From NCBI GenBank assembly GCA_039090855.1, contig CM076991.1, forward strand, positions 106,466,021 to 106,530,020: a DNA stretch of 64,000 bases. The letters are read 5' to 3'. Below the pieces are notes generated by a model, which was given only the letters and a program-made list of their open reading frames with translations, searched no databases and had not been told where the DNA came from. The position numbers and the translations under genes were made by a program. The first letter of the stretch is position 1. The number at the start of each line of letters is the position of its first letter. This stretch comes from Macrothele yani (lineage: Eukaryota; Arthropoda; Arachnida; Araneae; Macrothelidae). This document shows positions 53,583 through 64,000 of this stretch, one piece after another.

Positions 53583-55131
53583 TATTACAGTTGTTTGAAC
53601 ACACGCCCATAGAGGGAGGCAAGAGGGGGCATCTCCCTCCCCTGTTAATTGGACCATGCCTTTTCTTTTCTTGGACTTGGCCTCTTTTATATGGCATACC
53701 CTGTATTTTTGGGGCCCCACAAACAGTAAGGCCCTAGGCGCGCGCCTAGCCGGAAATCCGCCCCTGATAGTAATGTTAATTTAAGTTTAACTTCGAAAAA
53801 CGGACACCTCCAAACGATGGTCATTTTCTGCTGATCAGAGCAGTGACCGTTATTTGGAGTTTTCACTGTATATAGTTTTGCCATTTATTACATCTTTATT
53901 CCTTAGATTTACCCCCAATAAAGCACGATTGATGTCCAGGCTACATCGAGCTTTCGAACACCGGCAGAGCGGGAAAGATTAGCTAGAAAGCAAGGCCCTT
54001 TACCATACACTCACAGAGGCAGCATTTTTGGGAGCTCTTCCTAAGAACTGCGTAGACATACGCATATTTCCTGCTGATGTCCGCTGTCCCGATTGTACGA
54101 GACGACCACCGTAATCTTCAATTTAACTTTTCTCCCCACTGCGTGGAAATCTACCATGGTTTATACTATAATCCACTCGTTTGATCGATAATGGAATATC
54201 AGAGCTTCCTCATTACCACTGTGCAACATGAAATGGTTCTAATGATGGTTAACACGTTTTCAATTCGCATTCCTGACTCTGACGTGTGATAAATAATAAT
54301 AACGAGATTGTTTGACTTGTCTAATCCGAAACACATTTATCACTTCTCAATTGGACATTTGCGCTAATGGTGAAGAAGATCTGTATCCGTAAAAACCTTC
54401 CCCTCATGTCTAACACCACCTCCCATTTTCCCTCTTACCCTCACAGCGACACTAAGAACATGAGAGAAGACAGAATGAAAAAAAAAATAAAATAAAAATA
54501 AAGTAAAATAAAACAGCAGACGACATTCATGTCAAATCATCTCCCAACCTCAAAGCATAGACGCTTGGCCCCTATTGCCACATGTCTGGCAGTTGGGATC
54601 TGCAGTTACATAAACGAGACGTGTCACTCATACGGGAGATCAAGTCAGACGCGAACTCAGTTGGGTATCTTCCCCACTTCCCTCCGCCTTGAAGAGGAGG
54701 ATCGTGTCATCAGAAATACAAGAGCAGGAGGCGGTCAATGTAATAGGCAGAACCCTCGTGCACACACGTCCCCTGACTTCCAAGAAGACCGGCTTTCACC
54801 CTGTTCCCACTCATATGTGCCAGGCTTCTTTCTGTATTCATGAAGGGCTGTCAACTTTGCGTTCAGTCTGTCCACGCCCTCGGGGTTGCCAAGCGGAAGA
54901 AGAGGGGGCGAGATTCCTCTCGGAAGGAAAGCTCTGTCAGAACGGTTTTAGCACCAGCTCAACTTTAAGGGGGCAATTTAATAATGACGAATGCCTGTCT
55001 TAGTGTAAACCTAGTTGAATCCTGCATGGGGAACGTGAAAACTTCATCTCATCTTGACATGTATACTAAAAATGGAATCTAAATATTTTCGCAGGGACCA
55101 CCATATTACCAGTGATGTGTAGACCGACCTA
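53583..55131. other. unassigned stretch
   Basis: No gene was recognised in about 1.5 kb. There is an A-rich block at 54477-54515. A 104-codon plus-strand open stretch at 54529-54843 has no known domain. Confidence 0.35.
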
Positions 55132-56272
55132 CCCTGTAAAAAAATTCTGAAATTCAAGAGACTTTCTGCGATTCTTTTCGTGAATTAACGAAGCATATTC
55201 CTGATATAACCTTTCCCGAAATGACGGAAATAAATCTGGATTTCAAGGATGTTTCGTACGCCTGAAAAATTATGAATTTTCAGAAACATTTCGGCAATTC
55301 CTTTCTCACATTGATGGTAAATTATCGTTTTTAAGATGTGTTAACGGAAAATTCTGGATTTTCAGAAACATTTCCGCAATTCCTTTTCATATTGACGGCA
55401 AATTCCCGTTTTTAAGATGTGATTACGGGAAATTCTGGATTTTCGGAAACCTTTCTGCAAATCCTTTCCTATATTGACGGCAAATTCCTCTTTTTTATTA
55501 TGCGTTGATGGAAAATTCTGAATTTTTAGGAAACAGTTCCCAAATTCCTTTCGTATATTGACGGTAAATTTTAATTTTTAATATGTGTTAACGGAAAATT
55601 CCGAATTTTCAGTACATTAACGGAATTCCTTTCGTACATTAACGGAAAAACTTGGTTCTCATTTTTTTCATATCCATATCACAAAACATTATGGTAATAG
55701 GAGAGATCCGCGGAACCCTTGAAGTTTGATTAACTTAAATTTCAATCGTCTGTCAAAGGAACTGATTTTGAAGTTTTGTAGCGAGATCGGATATTGTGGA
55801 TAGCATATGGCATGAATTTTAGTTATTGCGGCACATGATATTTCTCCTCCTCTCCCCCCATTTTGTGCACCAGCTATTATACATTATTATGTAAGAAACC
55901 AGGTATTTAAATTATTGTACAGATGATTGTACGATGTCTATGTATCACCCTGTGCAGTGCTTAAGACAAAAAAACTATTGTAGCTATCAAGAGTAAATTT
56001 TATATTTAGAAGTTTTGCGAAATAATACTATAAAACAGATACATTTAAGTTATTGTCAGTAAAAAAAAAATCTCGAGTTTCAGAGCATCGTAATATCATC
56101 GTAATATCAAAAATCTCGAGTTTCAGAGTACGTCGAAATATCATGTTGAAAAAAATACTTAATTTGTAATGAAGCCTCCTGTAGAAAAAATGAAATTACT
56201 ACAAACGTATTCAAAAAAATAATACAGTCCAACAGAAAATAAAATGACCAAATCACTAGCATTAATGAAAAA
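55132..56272 (+). repeat. dispersed repeat family D, copy 3 (expanded)
   Basis: Starts CCCTGTAAAAAAATTCTGAA and ends at AAATGACCAAATCACTAGC near 56262. It has about five internal units of ~80 bp, each with TTTCCGCAATTCCTTT and ATTGACGGCAAATT phrases, against about two and one in the other copies. Confidence 0.75.
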
Positions 56273-56281
56273 GAAAATGCG

Positions 56282-57492
56282 CCGATGTGCCATTACATTA
56301 TGACCACCCTCCAGCTTAGAGAAATGAGCGCGCCTGGTGACCGAACGATGGCGCAGGTGAAGTTCACAGAGCTGTTTTTAAACAACCCGAGGACCGGCTT
56401 TCGGTTAGTAGAGTATTCGGAGTCAGAATGGGAAAAGCTGCCGATTTATCGGAGTTTGATAAAAGACAACTCGTGATGGCACGGACCCTCGGAACTACGA
56501 TCTCGGAAACGGCACGGCTTGTGGGTTGTTCACGAGCCGCTGTAGTGAGTACGTATCAAAAGTGGTGTACAAATGGCCAAACGACGAACCGTCGTCCATT
56601 TGTCTGTAGTTCACTGATGCCAGAGGGAAGCGGAGACTATCCCGCATTGTTCACAACGACCGCAGGCCACAGTGGGACAAATTACCCGTAGCTACAACAC
56701 TGGTGATCAGGTCCTATGTGTCACAGCACACAGTTCATCGCAGCCTTCTGCGCATGGGCCTGCGTAGCCGAATACCCAGCCACGTCCCAATGCTCACTGC
56801 ACGTAATGGCCAACAACGCATGAAATGGGCCCAAGATAATCGAGATTGGACCGTGGATGTTTGGAAGAAAGTGTCCTGGTCTGAAGAATCAAGAAGATTC
56901 CTGGTGCACCACGTAGACGGCCGCGCGGATACGCCGATTGCCAACGGAAGCTATTGCACCTGAAAGCACTGTCGGACGGAAACATGCCGGCGGCTACGGT
57001 GTTATGCTGTAGGCGCTGTTTTCTTGGGACACTTTGGGCCTCATTATCCTAATAGCACAAGCCCTGACAGCTGTCAGGGATCTGAATATCGTTGCTGACC
57101 AAGTTCACCTATTCGTGGCAACTGTGTTCCCTGCTGGTGATGACCATTACCAACAGGATAAAGCGCCATGCCACACGACCAGAATAGTTAAGGAGTAGTT
57201 AGAGGAATATGCTGGTGACTTTCTGTTAATACCCTGGTATCCAAGTTCACCTGACATGAACCCAATCTAACATTTGTGGTTCGATTTGGAAAAGCGGGTT
57301 CGCACTAAATCCCCACCACCCCGAAATGTACGAGAACTGGAGGACCTGCTGTTGGCATTATGGTACCAGATACCCCAGGATACCTATCGCCACCTCACTG
57401 AATCGATGCCTCGCTGAGTGGCGGCTGTTTTGCGGGCTAAAGGGGGTCATACAGCTTATTATGTAGGTGGTCATAATGTAATGGCTCATCAG
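56282..57492 (+). mobile_element. Tc1-like transposon, family Tc1-H
   Basis: The left CCATTACATTATGACCACC (56290) and right GGTGGTCATAATGTAATGG (to 57484, end 57492) are inverted repeats. The right end is separated from the next Tc1 copy by a few bases containing TA. Confidence 0.85.
56428..57460 (+). pseudogene. Tc1-H transposase, catalytic residues lost
   Basis: N-terminal [23 protein letters not shown] and [13 protein letters not shown] (56428-56600), then a frame change and TVHRSLLRMGLRSRIPSH (56725-56780). The first catalytic block is VSWSEESRRFL, so Asp is Glu. The second reads QQDKAPCHTT (Asn to Lys beside the Asp). The third reads SPDMNPI followed by TAA in place of the catalytic Glu codon, then HLWFDLEKRVR. 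Several frameshifts as well. This is an old, fully dead copy. Confidence 0.85.
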
Positions 57493-57496
57493 TATA

Positions 57497-58695
57497 CACT
57501 GAAGTGCCAGAAAAACTGGTACAGACGAGCTTATGCAAAATACATAGCAACGTCACCTATGCGCGTACTCGGTTGCGTCTGATAGACATCCTTGCCAACT
57601 GTCAGAGCTGTTTTCGGCATGAGAATGACAAGTAATAACGATTTAAGCGATTTTCAACGCGATGTCATAGTTGGCGCTCGTGAGATGGGCCATGGTATTT
57701 CGGAGGTACAAACGAAGTTCGAATTTTCATGGACGACCATTGCAAGGGTGTACCGTGACTACAAGAATTCCGGCAGAACTTCAAACCTACGATACCATTG
57801 TGGCCGTAAAACGACAAGAGGTGAACGTGACCATCGTCGGCTATCAAGAATCTTTTCACGCGATAGGCGTGCAACACTCTCGCAGGTACCATCGGAATTC
57901 AATGCTGGAACCTCAACAAGCATCAGCGTCCGGACTGTTCAACGTACCCCGCACGATATGGGCTTTGGAGCCGACGCCCAACTCGAGTCCCCTTTGATGG
58001 GTGCACGACACACGAGCTATGCGCCTAGCTTGGGCACGGCAACACCGCCACTGGACACTTGATGACTGGAAACAAGTAGCCTGGTCTGACGAGTCGCGTT
58101 TCCAACTGTATCGGGCAGATGGAAGGATTCGTGTGTGGCGCAAACCCATGAAGCCATGGATCCCGCCTGTGAACAGGGAACTGTACCGGCTGATAGGGGG
58201 TCTGTAATGGTATGGGGTGTGTTAGCTGGACTTCACTGCGACCCCTGGTACGTCTACAAACGTCTGTGACCGGCCAACGTTATGTGCGCATTCTTTCTGA
58301 CGAGGTACACCCGTTCATGTATTGCATTCATGCTGATGGGTTGGGCCTGTTCCAACAGGACAATGCACCTCCGCACAAGTGTTGGGACGCCACAATATGG
58401 TTAGAGGAGCATTCACCTGAGTTTGGGGTGTTGCCATCTCACCCAAGTCCCCAGATCTGAACGTGATAGAATACATTTGGGATGCCATACAACGCGCTAT
58501 CGAACACAGGAATCCGAGACCTCGGAATACACCCGAATTGTGGAATGCTCTGCATGAGGTATGGTGTGCATTGCCTACAGCATATTTCCAGAAGCTAGTG
58601 GAGTCCATACCCAGTCGTATTTCTGCAGCCGTGCGCTCCAGTGGGGGACCTACCAAGTATTAGAATGGTGTACCAGTTTTTCTGGCACTTCAGTG
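57497..58695 (+). mobile_element. Tc1-like transposon, family Tc1-A, copy 2
   Basis: CACTGAAGTGCCAGAAAAAC at 57497 and its complement ending at 58695 (TTTTTCTGGCACTTCAGTG) are flanked by TA. 1199 bp. Confidence 0.95.
57592..58663 (+). pseudogene. Tc1-A transposase, second copy
   Basis: The N-terminal frame is 57592-58062, with FQRDVIVGAREMGHGISEVQ and VRTVQRTPHDMGFG. A frame change near 58000 leads to WTLDDWKQVAWSDESRFQLY (first Asp, about 58040-58110). Another frame at 58212-58460 has LGLFQQDNAPPHKC (second Asp intact, unlike copy 1). The last frame, 58463-58663, has IEYIWDAIQRAIEHRNPRPR (third Glu) and ends GGPTKY. All three catalytic residues survive, but at least three frameshifts separate them. 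Confidence 0.85.
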
Positions 58696-58766
58696 TATAT
58701 ATATAAATATATACACTGCCGTGAGATCAATTTTACCTTAAAGTGTGTGCAATTACTAAGGCTTTC

Positions 58767-59095
58767 AGGCTCAGAGGTTAAGACGCACGGCTTGTGTAGA
58801 CGAGTCCATTGCAGCCACCGCCAGCGCAAAGAGGATTCTCTGGCGTGGAAGTTCTGAAAAAATTCAGCGTCTTCGATTTTGCGAAAATTCTGTATAAATA
58901 AGGAAAAACTTGAAACGGACTTTTCTGAAATATACGGAATTACTGACTACAAAAAATCTGTGAAACACGGAAATTAAAAAAAAAAAATGGGCACTTTTAA
59001 AAACGAAAATTTCGTTAAGAGACGGCCACTTACCGGCAACTTTGGTGCAAGTTATTTATAGAAATTTTCCGTGAATTCACACTACTTATTTTTAT
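58767..59095 (+). repeat. tRNA-derived SINE, copy 2
   Basis: The head CAGGCTCAGAGGTTAAGACG at 58768 is a decayed version of the tRNA-like head at 42495. The body at 58893-59085 (ACTTTTCTGAAATATACGG, ACCGGCAACTTTG) matches the first copy at roughly 85%. Confidence 0.6.
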
Positions 59096-59117
59096 CCCTG
59101 TAGCAAAACCTTTTCTC

Positions 59118-59443
59118 AGAATAGAAAAGGCTTTTGATTCAATGAAGCCATCGGCAGTTATAAAAGCTTTGAAATCCAGCGGCATTGAAGTTACAATCTT
59201 AAAAATAAAAATCACATATATCAAATGCAGTTTGGCTGTTCGAGGGAGAACAGCGCCTATAAAACTTGGAAAAGGAGTGAGACCAAGTGATAGCTCATAT
59301 CCCAAGCTATTTAGTGCCACATTGCAGAATGTCTTTTATTCGTTGAATTGGAAAAACTAGGAGAAATAAAAACAAGTGGTTTAACTCGCCTTTGCTTTTC
59401 TGAATTGGAAAGACTAGGGGAGGTAAAGGAAGATGGTTTAACC
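59118..59443 (+). pseudogene. RTE reverse transcriptase remnant, left part
   Basis: Plus-strand pieces parallel the long copy: RIEKAFDSMKPSAVIKALKS (motif A, Asp kept, about 59118-59175), then KLGKGVRPSDSSYPKLF (decayed GVRQGDTISPKLF, 59262-59315) and VFYSLNWKN. Frameshifts and stops are frequent. It continues after the hAT insertion at 61277. Confidence 0.75.
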
Positions 59444-59721
59444 CAGGGGTTCCCAAACTTTTTGATACCGCGCCGCCCTTCACAAATCACCTTTTCCGTG
59501 CGACACCCCTGTACCCAACATTAAAAAAAAAATGCACAAATTCAAGTTTGTGGTATTTTTTTAAAAGAAAATAATCATTTACATTACTAGCTTGTATTCT
59601 TTTTAATGTGAAAATACAAAATTAGAATAAAATTACAGGACTGAATGAGAAGAAATTGATGAGATAAGCATATTTTTACAATGGGCACCCTTCATTTGGC
59701 TTTCACATTTTAATAAGAATT

Positions 59722-59949
59722 TTAGAAACTACCTAACAGAGGTATTTGCATCTCGGATGGAGGGGCTTGTTTCTCGTCACACAAAACATGAAATCTGGGA
59801 ACAACGTTCGATACAGCTACGCGGATCTCCTTCTCAACCTTAACTTTGCTTCTATATCTGGATTTCATTACCGCCAGATCTGAAAATCCTGCCTCGCACA
59901 GGTAGATGTGGCAAAAGGAGAGAAAATCTCTCACGGCTTTCTTACTCAA
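59722..59949 (-). pseudogene. hAT transposase C-terminal fragment (ZBED/Charlie-like)
   Basis: The minus-strand frame reads LSFCHIYLCEAGFSDLAVMK, then KSRYRSKVKVEKEIRVAVSN and PRFHVLCDEKQAPPS. This is the C-terminal region of ZBED5-like hAT transposases (normally CE.GFS.L..IK.K.R..L..E..LR.AL). Only about 75 codons are left. The catalytic core is gone or too decayed to see. Confidence 0.75.
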
Positions 59950-60318
59950 TAGAAATAACTACGGTCACAGTTATTAAAACACAGCAGCTCAGTTCTAATG
60001 AATGTTTATACACGCTACATAGGTACCAAATGAAGACTGCATAGTATAAACTAATCGCCCAACAATGCGACGGCAGAACGTTATCGCTTGACTTTGCCTG
60101 GCCCAGTACATTTTCAGACTACAGCTGGAGGGAGATCGCACGGTTTCAAAAAGCATTACAGTCCGGAACTCAGATGAAGGGAACGCTTTCACAACAATAA
60201 AAATTATGCGTTTTCTTTTTTCGTTAACATTCTTTCTTACAATTGATTCTTTACAATATGTACACGAATTGAAAATTTGCATGTTGCGTTTCACTATAAA
60301 TTATAATTTTTAGTTTTT

Positions 60319-61198
60319 TACGTTTTCCAACGTTAGGTTGAAGAAGCGTATATGCTCCAGCTTTGTCAATCTGTCTGCACGATAACTCGCGTAAAAACGG
60401 TTCGATTTCGATGAAACTTTAGTTTGTGGTAGGGGACCACCTGGGGACGAACCCTATTGAAAATGGACGAAATGGGGTCAAAGGTCACGACATAGGAGCG
60501 GGATCCATTCCATTGCCCTTATGCGTCATAACTTGCGTAAATATGGTTCGATGTCAATGAAATTTTTGTATGTGGTAGGGGACCACCTGGGAGGGAACCC
60601 TATTCAAAATGGGTGAAGTGGGGGACAAAGGTCAGGACAGAGAAGCGGGATGCATTCCTTTGCTTTTATACGTTATAACGTGCGTAAAAATGTTTCGATT
60701 TCGATGAAATTTTAGTATGTGGTAGGGGACCACCTGGGGTCAAACCCTATTAAAAATGGGCGAAATGGGGTTAAAGGTCAGGACATAGGAGCGGAATCAC
60801 TTCCATCGCCATTATGCGTCATAACTTACGTAAAAATGCTTCGATTTGGATGAAATGTTAGTATGTTGTAGGGGCCTGCCTGGGGACGAATCCCATTGAA
60901 AATGGGCGAAATGAGGTCAAAGGTTAGGACACAGGAGCGGGATCTATTCCATAGCCCTTATGCACCATAACACGTAAAAATGCTTCGATTGCGACAAAAC
61001 TTTATCATGTTATTTCGGGGCTATACTGAACCGGTTCTGTTGAATATAATCGAAATGGGATTAAAGGCCAGGGCACAGGACAGAGATTTATTCCACAGCC
61101 ATTATCCTCATAACTTGAGTGATACCTTGAGTAATGATATCTGGTATGTTGGAAAGCGTATTAATAATCAATGCATTGCATGATTTTACTAACTTGTT
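60319..61198 (-). mobile_element. Helentron-like repeat family A, copy 4 (about 5 units)
   Basis: The longest copy: units start near 60383, 60528, 60674, 60820 and 60967, so the period is 145-147 bp. The minus-strand start AACAAGTTAGTAAAATCATG is at 61198 and the hairpin end at 60319-60355. It is nested in a hAT element. Confidence 0.75.
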
Positions 61199-61276
61199 CC
61201 TTATAGTCGCGACGCCCCAGACCAAAACCGGCGACGCAGTGGGACGACGCACAGATTGGGAACCTCTGGTTTAACG

Positions 61277-62110
61277 CACCTTTGTTTTTCTGAGTTGGAA
61301 AGACTGGAAAGGCAAAGGAAGATGGTTTAACAACCACCTTTGTTTTGCTGAATTGGAAAGACTAGGAGAGGTAAAGGAAGATGGTTTAACTCACCTCCGT
61401 TTTTCTGACGACAAAATAAGTTTTCCTAGTATTCCCTTAGAGCTACAGAGTATGCTCCAGGAACTTGCTAACAAGCCTAAGGAAGTGGGACAAAAGATGA
61501 ATTTACAGAAAACAAATCTGATATACAATGGTTTTTCGAGAACTGAAGATTTAGCGATTGATTAAATAAATCTAGAAACAGCCCATGTCTACATTTATCT
61601 TGGGCAATAGATATCGAATGAGGGCCACATCGAACAAGAAATTGATAAATCTTTGGTGTAATGCTTTTGATATAAACAATGCGAATTTAAAGAACAGTTT
61701 ACCATTATGTCCTACCAGAAAAGTGTTCAATTAAACCATCATGGATGGATGATCTTAACTAAACAGTCATACAGAGACTGCGAACAAATAAAAACAAAAA
61801 TGCATGGAGAGATGCAGTCTTGGTGCAACCAAGAAAGATAGAAAGATGAATCATGGATCAGGAAAATGGCAAAGAGTAGGTGACATCATAATAATAATAA
61901 AGGCCTTCAAGTGGCAATGAGCTGGACAAATCGCTAGAAGAGCCGACCACCATTGCAGAAAATAAGTATTACACTGGATATCAAGAGACCAGCTGTCTAG
62001 CTGGGAAATACAACTTAAAAGGAGGTGGGACAATGTACAAGATACAGAAGACTTCTCCCAAAATTTGCAAGAGACTGCCAACATTCAGTGAAATGCGAAG
62101 GTGGTGCTCT
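61277..62110 (+). pseudogene. RTE reverse transcriptase remnant, right part
   Basis: It begins with two to three tandem copies of a ~58-bp segment (GGAAAGACTAGGAGAGGTAA type; 61290, 61350, and one more before the hAT at 59405). Then GLTHLRFSDDKISFPS (decayed FADD motif) and LQSMLQELANKPKEVGQKMN, SRTEDLAID (61353-61565), and scattered C-terminal pieces to about 62110. No tail is seen. Confidence 0.75.
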
Positions 62111-63130
62111 CATAAGCAGCCGTCGGGAAAATATTTCTTCGAAATACGTAGGCAAATAGGAGGGAGTCAGTGCGGGAATAATTCTTGACAGCAATGACAG
62201 TGAAGCAGTGAAATAAGACGCGGTTTGATATCGTTCTGACGCTTTGCCCCGAAATCCTGTTAACCGACTACCCTACCTTTCACATTAATACACTCTTAGA
62301 TTGATTTGTAGTCTAGGCAAACAATATAAAGCAGACCTATGCAAATTTTTAAAAGTGTGTCTGAATCGCCCGCTCATCCATACTCCCTGTCCCTAGAGCT
62401 GTCTGCGTCTGTGATACAGCAAATATCAAAGAGGAAATGGAAAACACCCTCCCTGCTGTGAGTCGGCGTAGAAAAATATAGTGTAACAGATATCCTGGAC
62501 TGCTCAATCAAAATGATGTTTGACTGAGCCCCCAACCCCCTTAAAGCCGAAGGCCCCCGGCGAACGCTGGATCTACTCGTTCAATAAAACGTTACCGTGC
62601 GTGACCTTAAATAGTTATTAAACAGTGTAACTGTTAAAGGTCTTATATGCAGGTACTACTCAAACAGATAAACGAAAATGATATAAATTACACGACTGTG
62701 AGTTTTCAAAGTAATAGAGCTGACTATACGCAAGGGACAGAGCGCGAAGTTGGCACATTGGTGGAGATAAACATTTACATTTATAATAGGATTCCAAGAA
62801 CTTGGGCCACACAGCGGCCGAGAGGTCAGGCCAGCGAGCACAAAAGTATCATTTACGGATGGCCTGCGATATGAGCCAGCAGATAAACAAGGTGATAAAT
62901 ATTTAACAAGACTGGCGATATGCGACATTACAAACGCTCACTTCATAGTTCGGTTAAGTATAACACTTATTTAATGCCTTGCGCAATATGCATGAGACAT
63001 TTCAGTCAAGTTAGTATCTTTAACGTATATTAAATTATAAATCGGCATCATAAAATTTGGAAATTTCCTGCCACGTCCTTTAATGTTAAATCATGTACAG
63101 AAATGGGAAACTAAAATGCGAATCTTTATA
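62111..63130. other. unassigned stretch
   Basis: About 1 kb without a recognisable gene or repeat. Confidence 0.4.
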
Positions 63131-64000
63131 CACTGAGTGGCCACTTTATTATGACCACCCGACGGTTTTAAGCAAATGAGCTATGGCTGCATGCACGCTG
63201 CTGCCGCCAGAGGGCGAGGCTAGTATAAAAAGGGAAAGCTTAGTGCTTGCGACAGTGTAGAAGTGATTTTTGGGTGACGAGATAGGTACAAAATACGATT
63301 TGACGGACTTTCAACGTGGGATGATTGCAAGAGCTCGGAGCCATGGAGCGAGTATCACCAAAAAGGCCGCATTCGTGAAATGTTCCAGAGCAGCTGTTGT
63401 TAAAGTGTTTAAAGACTGGACTGTCAGTCAAAAAACTGGGTCTCTACGTGCAACGTGTGGTCGTCATCGACTAGTGACTGCTCGGGCGAAACAAAGAGTG
63501 CCCAAACTGGTAACAGACAAGAGAAGGGCAACAGTGCAGCAAATTACAGACCATCTTAATCAAGGATCACCTCAAATGATCTCTGTACGCACTGTTCGCC
63601 GTAGACTGCATCGGATGGGATATGGTAGCCGAAGGCCTGTTCGAACACCTTTGCTGTCTGCAGTTAACAAGAGAGAACGTCTCCAGTTCGCACAGGAGCA
63701 CAAGGATTGGACAGTCGATAATTGGAAACAAGTTATGTGGTCTGATGAATCACGTTTTCAGTTGCATCATGCCGATGGCAGAGTGAGAATTTGGCGGAAA
63801 CAGCACGAAAGCATGGACCCCAAATGCATTGCCACAACCCTTCAAGCTGGTGTAGGCAACGTTATGGTTTAGGGAATGTTTTCCTGGCATGCTTTGGGCC
63901 CTTTAATTCGTGTTGATCAACGTCTGACTGGCACATCATATCTAAACATCGTTGCGGACCAAGTGAATCCTGCCATGTGGATGGTTTATCCGAATGGCGA
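63131..64000 (+). mobile_element. Tc1-like transposon, family Tc1-E, copy 2 (cut by window end)
   Basis: CACTGAGTGGCCACTTTATT at 63131, preceded by TA, equals the end of the copy at 21762-22980. The sequence continues past 64000. Confidence 0.9.
63270..64000 (+). pseudogene. Tc1-E transposase, N-terminal part with one stop
   Basis: Starts MGDEIGTKYDLTDFQRGMIA at 63270 (the ATG matches the start in the sister copy). It has HTH 1, SRAAVVKVFKDWTVSQKTGS, HTH 2 with QMISVRTVRRRLHRMGYGSR, and the first catalytic Asp in VMWSDESRFQLHHADGR (about residues 165-181). A TAG at 63870 replaces the Trp of the usual NVMVW motif. The frame then continues open (MFSWHALGPL) to the window end. The lesion differs from the one in the sister copy, so each copy is broken at a different point. 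Confidence 0.85.

Larger units (their letters stand above)
59444..61268 (-). mobile_element. hAT transposon remnant with 8-bp target duplication
   Basis: CAGGGGTTCCCAAACTTTTT at 59444 and its complement ending AACCTCTG at 61268 are typical hAT ends. GTTTAACC (59436-59443) and GTTTAACG (61269-61276) form an 8-bp target duplication with one change. It inserted into the old RTE fragment. A family A repeat lies inside it. Confidence 0.85.

Noticed and set aside
54529..54843. 104-codon open stretch as a host gene
   Set aside because: No recognisable domain, and an overlapping frame is also open for 104 codons, which suggests chance in a GC-richer patch.

Overview
This window looks like intergenic DNA from a metazoan nuclear genome, most likely an arthropod. 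It is AT-rich and full of homopolymer runs. It contains no operons or ribosome binding sites, and I found no recognisable host gene. Nearly everything I can identify is mobile-element material: Tc1/mariner DNA transposons, RTE-type and other non-LTR retrotransposon pieces, hAT remnants, a Penelope-like reverse transcriptase, a miniature LTR retrotransposon, tRNA-derived SINE-like units, fold-back elements and several satellite-bearing non-autonomous repeats. The arthropod call rests on the mixture of Tc1, mariner, RTE and ZMYM1-like hAT families. I cannot name the species. Letters for families (Tc1-A and so on) are local labels only.

Layout. 1-5.3 kb: a Tc1-A copy, then a Helentron-like repeat (family B) built of about 150-bp units in a three-part higher-order pattern, then a fold-back element with tRNA-like arms. 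5.3-15.6 kb: a hAT remnant split by a Tc1-B copy, an element ending in CACTGTAAAAAATT, a truncated Tc1-C, a Tc1-D, a degenerate reverse transcriptase, and a dead mariner-like transposase gene into which a 591-bp TRIM retrotransposon has inserted. 15.6-26 kb: mostly unassigned DNA with tandem repeats, one copy each of families D and A, a dead transposase, and a fold-back element split by Tc1-E. 26-36 kb: large palindromic elements, an element with about 44-bp TIRs carrying a second Tc1-B copy, and further copies of families A and D. 37-42.5 kb: a Penelope-like RT abutting a nearly complete RTE retrotransposon, whose TGATGA/TA tail received a Tc1-F copy with an uninterrupted transposase frame. 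42.5-56 kb: SINE, 5'-truncated RTE, a 78-bp/390-bp satellite made from the end of a transposase gene, another family A copy, Tc1-G, a mariner with one stop codon in frame, and another family D copy. 56-64 kb: Tc1-H and Tc1-A head to tail, a SINE, an old RTE fragment holding a hAT that itself holds a family A copy, and a Tc1-E copy cut by the window edge.

The strongest leads are four. (1) The TRIM at 14803-15393 has 164-bp LTRs, a 4-bp target duplication, a primer binding site and a polypurine tract, and each LTR holds a complete tRNA-shaped sequence. (2) Two unrelated repeat families (A and B) share one Helentron-like architecture: 5' subterminal repeat, ~146-150-bp tandem units, a GGACGGAC-type motif, and a terminal hairpin. 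(3) A higher-order satellite has arisen from a transposase C-terminus. (4) A Tc1 transposase gene grew by exactly 3 x 32 bp, so the reading frame survived.

All assignments come from reading the sequence. No database search was run. Element boundaries marked by TIR plus TA, or by target duplications, are reliable to a base or two; the others are approximate.
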